Below the pieces are notes generated by a model, which made no database searches, was not told where the DNA came from, and saw only the letters and a list, made by a program, of their open reading frames with translations. A DNA stretch of 24,808 bases, from positions 1 to 24,808 of the forward strand of contig DAIDLJ010000011.1 in NCBI GenBank assembly GCA_027449585.1, written 5' to 3'. Shown piece after piece: positions 21,791 to 24,808 of this stretch. This stretch comes from Microcaldota archaeon. GTDB taxonomy: Archaea; Micrarchaeota; Micrarchaeia; Micrarchaeales; CABMGC01. Within the stretch, counting starts at the first letter, position 1; each line of letters begins with the position of its first letter. A program made the position numbers and the translations under genes.

Positions 21791-22063
21791 TTATAGATTG
21801 ACTGGAGAAGCAACTATGAATTGGTCTGCACTTGGCGTCCGGCCCGCCGTAGTGGTTGGATTGATGGTCGTTACATTTGTATACGGTGTTGATTGGGCGC
21901 CGGAGGAATTGCCGGCCGTTTGGTTTGCATTGTACTGATTCTGATTTGACGCCTGCGCAGACTTATTTCCTGATGGGTTACCAGTTCCCAGGTTTCCTGC
22001 GAATAAATAAAAGGCAGCCAGTATGACCACTAGCGCAACCGCTGCAAGTCCCAACCTATTCAT
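21791..22063 (-). pseudogene. N-terminal anchor and linker of the interrupted M23/LytM-like protein
   Basis: 90 residues: MNRLGLAAVALVVILAAFYL is a membrane anchor or uncleaved signal sequence, followed by a linker of about 55 residues rich in Asn, Gln, Thr and Ser, then TPSADQFIVASPVNL and the TAA. The linker places whatever follows outside the cell. On its own this would be an anchored tail with no domain, which supports the view that it is the front part of the gene continuing at 21790. If the interruption is real, only this secreted stub is made. Confidence 0.65.
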
Positions 22064-22192
22064 GGATTAATAGTCTCTTGTGCAGTTTTTGAACCTTGCT
22101 TTTGGACAGATTGCTGACAGGAAGGCAAGGATTATTGGTTGCGTAGACTTACAGACAACACTTTTAACCTTTATTGGAAGAGGGATATTGAT

Positions 22193-23503
22193 ATGTTGCT
22201 GAAATTTGGGCGCAGTAAGCCAATCAAACAGGAATTACGAGAGGTTTACATGGACAAACTGATAGAAGAGACTTACGTGAAAGCGATAGAGGTTCTTAGG
22301 AATAATTCTACAGAAAAAGGGATAAAGGCTGCAGACGTAGGATACAATCAGATATGGGCCCGGGACTCCTTTATCACATTTATAGGATCCAACATGATTG
22401 AAGATCCAGTTCTCTTGAAGGCCGCAAAGAATACTCTTCTTACGTTAGGAAGGTCAAAATCAAAGCTTGGGCAGATATTAATAAATTATGAGCTGGACCT
22501 CAAAGAACCCAGATCCTTCCATGCTGGTGGTGCGGATGCGTCCTTGTGGTACATAATCGGGCTGGCCAATTTATATGATGTGACAAAGGATAAAGGGCTT
22601 CTTGGTGAAGCGCTTGACCATGCAATGGCAGCATATAAGTGGGTAAGATACCAGGATACACGAAACATACTCTTAATAGACAGCCAGCCGGCAGCTGACT
22701 GGATGGACAATACTGTCGAAAGAGCTGAGATAACACTCTATAACAATGTACTTATGCTGGCCGCAACAAAATGCATAAACAGGCTCTGTGATATTTCAGG
22801 AAAGCATTTGGAGCACAATGTCAAGCTAGAATATGATGAACTTAAGGGCCAGTTCGATAGAATGTTCAATCCTACAGATGAAGCCAGGAAGAGCGGCTAT
22901 TGGCCCCATATAGGCGATAGCGAAAAAGACATTTTTACAGATCCTCCAAAGGGGAAGATGAGGTTTTATCCGCAATTCATAGCCTTTAACCGCGTTGACA
23001 TGCATTTTGATTCCTTTTCAAACTTTATGGCAGTTGTGTTTGGCATAAGTGACAGGGAGAAATCAAGGGACATAATAGAATATTCAAATGAAAACAATAT
23101 TTCAAAGCCATACCCTGTGAAGACCATACATCCGATTTACAAAAAGGGAGACAAGTACTTTGACTATGATTATAATAAATTAAAACCGGCACGCTGGAGA
23201 AATGATTCATATCGCTACCATAATGGGGGCATTTGGCCGTTTGTTGGAGGATTTTATGTTCTTTCCCTTAAGGAGACAAATAGCGACAGGTTCAAGGAGG
23301 AACTATTCAACCTTGCAAGAGCCAACTCCCTTGTAGGAAAGACCTTTTATGGCGAAGAATGCACTAGAGGCTTTAATGAGTGGATAGATGGAAAAACCGG
23401 TGAGCTTGGAGGCCAGGATGGCCAATCATGGAGCGCAGGCATGTTCATTGCAGCTTACATGGCGTACAAAGGAAAGGATCCGTTCGCATTCCTCAAGAAT
23501 TAA
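22193..23503 (+). CDS. Glycoside hydrolase, GH100-like six-hairpin fold
   Basis: 436 residues from the ATG at 22193, which lies about 28 bases after a TTTTAA element; an in-frame TTG at 22139 gives 454. The sequence resembles the alpha/alpha six-hairpin glycosidases, closest from memory to GH100 neutral/alkaline invertases: YNQIWARDSF, an internal SQPAADWMD that aligns with the general-acid region, RYHNGGIWPFVGGFYV, and FNEWIDGKTGELGGQDGQSWSAGMF with the putative catalytic Glu. No signal peptide, so it acts in the cytoplasm. The substrate may be sucrose, another disaccharide or an alpha-glucan; relation to amylo-alpha-1,6-glucosidases is possible. It is followed 52 bases later by a Nudix hydrolase. 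Confidence 0.8.
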   Translation: MLLKFGRSKPIKQELREVYMDKLIEETYVKAIEVLRNNSTEKGIKAADVGYNQIWARDSFITFIGSNMIEDPVLLKAAKNTLLTLGRSKSKLGQILINYELDLKEPRSFHAGGADASLWYIIGLANLYDVTKDKGLLGEALDHAMAAYKWVRYQDTRNILLIDSQPAADWMDNTVERAEITLYNNVLMLAATKCINRLCDISGKHLEHNVKLEYDELKGQFDRMFNPTDEARKSGYWPHIGDSEKDIFTDPPKGKMRFYPQFIAFNRVDMHFDSFSNFMAVVFGISDREKSRDIIEYSNENNISKPYPVKTIHPIYKKGDKYFDYDYNKLKPARWRNDSYRYHNGGIWPFVGGFYVLSLKETNSDRFKEELFNLARANSLVGKTFYGEECTRGFNEWIDGKTGELGGQDGQSWSAGMFIAAYMAYKGKDPFAFLKN

Positions 23504-23555
23504 GCAGCTAATTGTAAAAGTTATTAATCCTGAACATTCAATTATTTCTGGTTGA

Positions 23556-24113
23556 ATGGATAGAATAAGAATACCTAAAGGCGCCAAGATGGTCTTTCAT
23601 GGTATGCGCGTGAATGTTTACCATGCCAAAATAAAACTGCTTAACGGAACTTACAAGACCTTTGAGATGACGGAAAGGCCCGATAGCGTAGTGATAATAC
23701 CGGTATTCGAAAAGAGGATAATGGCCATAAATGAATGGTACCCAATCTCAAAGAAGTGGGTTCATTGCCTTCCGGCAGGTGCAGTAGATGAAGGAGAGCA
23801 CCCTAAAGAAGCCGCAAAGAGAGAGCTGCAGGAAGAGACAGGACTGTTCTCAAATGATATAAAACTCCTATTTCATACTGGCACATCAAAGAGCATGCAG
23901 GGAGAGGACTATGTCTTCATAGCAAAGAACTGCGTCATGAAGGGAAAGATAAACCACGATCCTGCCGAGGAGATACGGCCTTTGCTTGTTGATTTTGACA
24001 GATTCATAGATATAGCAAAAAAGAGCCTGAATGGAAATGCTGGAAAGCGTTTCTATGAAATTACAAATACACCGTCAAAGCGGAAGGCTCTTCGCAATAG
24101 ACTCTTCTCCTAG
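23556..24113 (+). CDS. Nudix hydrolase (ADP-ribose pyrophosphatase-like)
   Basis: 185 residues with a perfect Nudix box starting GAVDEGEHPKEAAKRELQ and ending EETGL (Gx5Ex7REUxEExGU), near residues 74-96; the glutamates bind the catalytic magnesium. A beta-sheet region precedes it (VVIIPVFEKRIMAINEWYPIS) and a proline loop LPAGAVDE fits ADP-ribose pyrophosphatases (usually LPAGxxE). The end is basic (PSKRKALRNRLFS). Likely cleaves ADP-ribose or a related nucleoside diphosphate sugar; with a glycosidase upstream an NDP-sugar substrate is also possible. An AGTTATTAAT element about 32 bases before the ATG suggests its own promoter. It abuts the carbonic anhydrase gene tail to tail (stops adjacent at 24113/24114). 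Confidence 0.92.
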   Translation: MDRIRIPKGAKMVFHGMRVNVYHAKIKLLNGTYKTFEMTERPDSVVIIPVFEKRIMAINEWYPISKKWVHCLPAGAVDEGEHPKEAAKRELQEETGLFSNDIKLLFHTGTSKSMQGEDYVFIAKNCVMKGKINHDPAEEIRPLLVDFDRFIDIAKKSLNGNAGKRFYEITNTPSKRKALRNRLFS

Positions 24114-24806
24114 TTATCTGCTCATGGCAGTGATTTTGGCAGCGGCGAGATAGTCCTGGCTCTTAAGTACATTAACATCGCTATCCATTATGGCGTTGTT
24201 TAGCTTGCTTTCTGATATAAGTCTTATGTCGCTTATGTGTAACGCAGTTGCTGCTATCTCTATGTCTGGAAGGACGTCCCTTATGCCTCTTGCTTGTATG
24301 AAATATGAATCGAACATGCCAACATTATCAGAATATCTTCGTATCAGGTCAAGGTACATAGTCTTGCTTGGCTTTACGAGCGTGAGTATGTGCCTTCCTG
24401 TGTCTGCAAGTATATCCAAGTTGCTAAGGTCTATGAGTCTTATATCCAAACTAGCGCCTATCGACCTTGCAAACGGGCTAATGGAGGCCGCTTGAACATC
24501 GCAGTTGATTCTACTTTCAAGCTCCTTCCTGTCTGCGAACCTATTGACCTTGAATTGAGAGACAAGATATTTATCAATCTGCGCACTGGTCTTTGCCCTG
24601 CCGTTGATTGCAGCTTCAACTAGCCCCATTGCACCGCAGTCAGTGTGAGGCGCTATGACTATACTCTTTATCGGATGCTCTATTGATAGCTGCTTTACGG
24701 TGTTGAGAACTGTTAAGACGTTTGCTCCGGCATTTCTGACAAAAACCGTACTTCCGTCATTATACTCGGAGTCTAGAAAAGCACTTAGCCTTCTGTCCAT
24801 GCATGA
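24114..24806 (-). CDS. Beta-class carbonic anhydrase-like protein (5' end outside the window)
   Basis: The ATG at 24800 is unlikely to be the start: the two codons before it read Ser-Cys, making CMDRR, the beta-carbonic anhydrase zinc-Cys and Asp/Arg dyad (CxDxR). The other ligands, HxxC, are in APHTDCGAMG, 53 residues after the first Cys as in known enzymes, and FVRNAGANV supplies the RNAG motif. So the gene runs off the right edge. It converts CO2 and water to bicarbonate. After the core there is an unusual C-terminal part of over 100 residues (including DIRLIDLSNLDIL and YFIQARGIRDVLP) that I do not recognise. Cytoplasmic as far as seen. Confidence 0.82.
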   Translation of the reverse strand, partial: SCMDRRLSAFLDSEYNDGSTVFVRNAGANVLTVLNTVKQLSIEHPIKSIVIAPHTDCGAMGLVEAAINGRAKTSAQIDKYLVSQFKVNRFADRKELESRINCDVQAASISPFARSIGASLDIRLIDLSNLDILADTGRHILTLVKPSKTMYLDLIRRYSDNVGMFDSYFIQARGIRDVLPDIEIAATALHISDIRLISESKLNNAIMDSDVNVLKSQDYLAAAKITAMSR

Positions 24807-24808
24807 TA

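Noticed and set aside
1..24808. CRISPR array, insertion sequence, or phage genes
   Set aside because: No regularly spaced direct repeats, transposase, integrase or phage structural motifs were seen on either strand.

Overview
The window looks like a piece of a small, divergent archaeal genome, most likely of the DPANN/ARMAN type (Micrarchaeota-like). The evidence is archaeal ribosomal proteins S15 and eS1 (S3Ae), an archaeal DUF373 membrane protein, an archaeal split lipoate ligase, an intron-containing tRNA, promoters with TATA boxes 24-28 nt from start codons (leaderless transcripts), and a stand-alone 16S rRNA gene with a bulge-helix-bulge processing stem and many changes in the usual 'universal' primer sites. 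The lineage is an inference from memory; no search was run.

Layout. 1-257: 3' end of a methyltransferase gene. 293-2242 (minus): parvulin isomerase and a two-gene ABC-2 exporter. 2293-4649 (plus): valyl-tRNA synthetase broken by a -1 frameshift, sharing a TATA box with the exporter. 4731-5763: rps15-rps3ae. 5804-6154 (minus): DUF488 protein. 6287-8061: 16S rRNA promoter, leader, gene and processing stem, with no 23S, 5S or tRNA attached. 8106-8597: a LAGLIDADG-like protein that has lost its catalytic acids. 8618-9727 (minus): a helical protein of unknown function. 9828-12319: rdgB, lipA (plus) and lplA-lplB (minus). 12329-13582 (minus): DUF373 protein. 13702-14364: unknown helical protein. 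14473-19193 (minus): gatC-gatA-gatB-aspS. 19270-19392: tRNA-Ser(UGA) with an intron. 19513-21174: an AT-rich stretch with a small winged-helix regulator and a DUF6498-like membrane protein carrying C-terminal repeats. 21185-22063 (minus): an exported M23/LytM-like protein interrupted by an in-frame UAA. 22193-24113: a GH100-like glycosidase and a Nudix hydrolase. 24114 to the right edge (minus): a beta-carbonic anhydrase.

How genes work together. gatCAB plus a bacterial-type AspRS forms a coherent unit for making Asn-tRNA by transamidation. lipA, lplA and lplB form a lipoate synthesis and attachment set. valS, rps15, rps3ae, 16S and tRNA-Ser belong to the translation machinery.

The most striking signal is in the 16S gene. 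Bases conserved in almost all organisms are changed as matched pairs: in the decoding site (E. coli 1404:1497 and 1406:1495) and in the central pseudoknot (18:917). The anti-Shine-Dalgarno tail is also shortened. Other points of interest are the dead LAGLIDADG protein next to 16S, three coding-frame anomalies (valS, lplB, M23-like gene), and the repeat-bearing membrane protein beside the tRNA.
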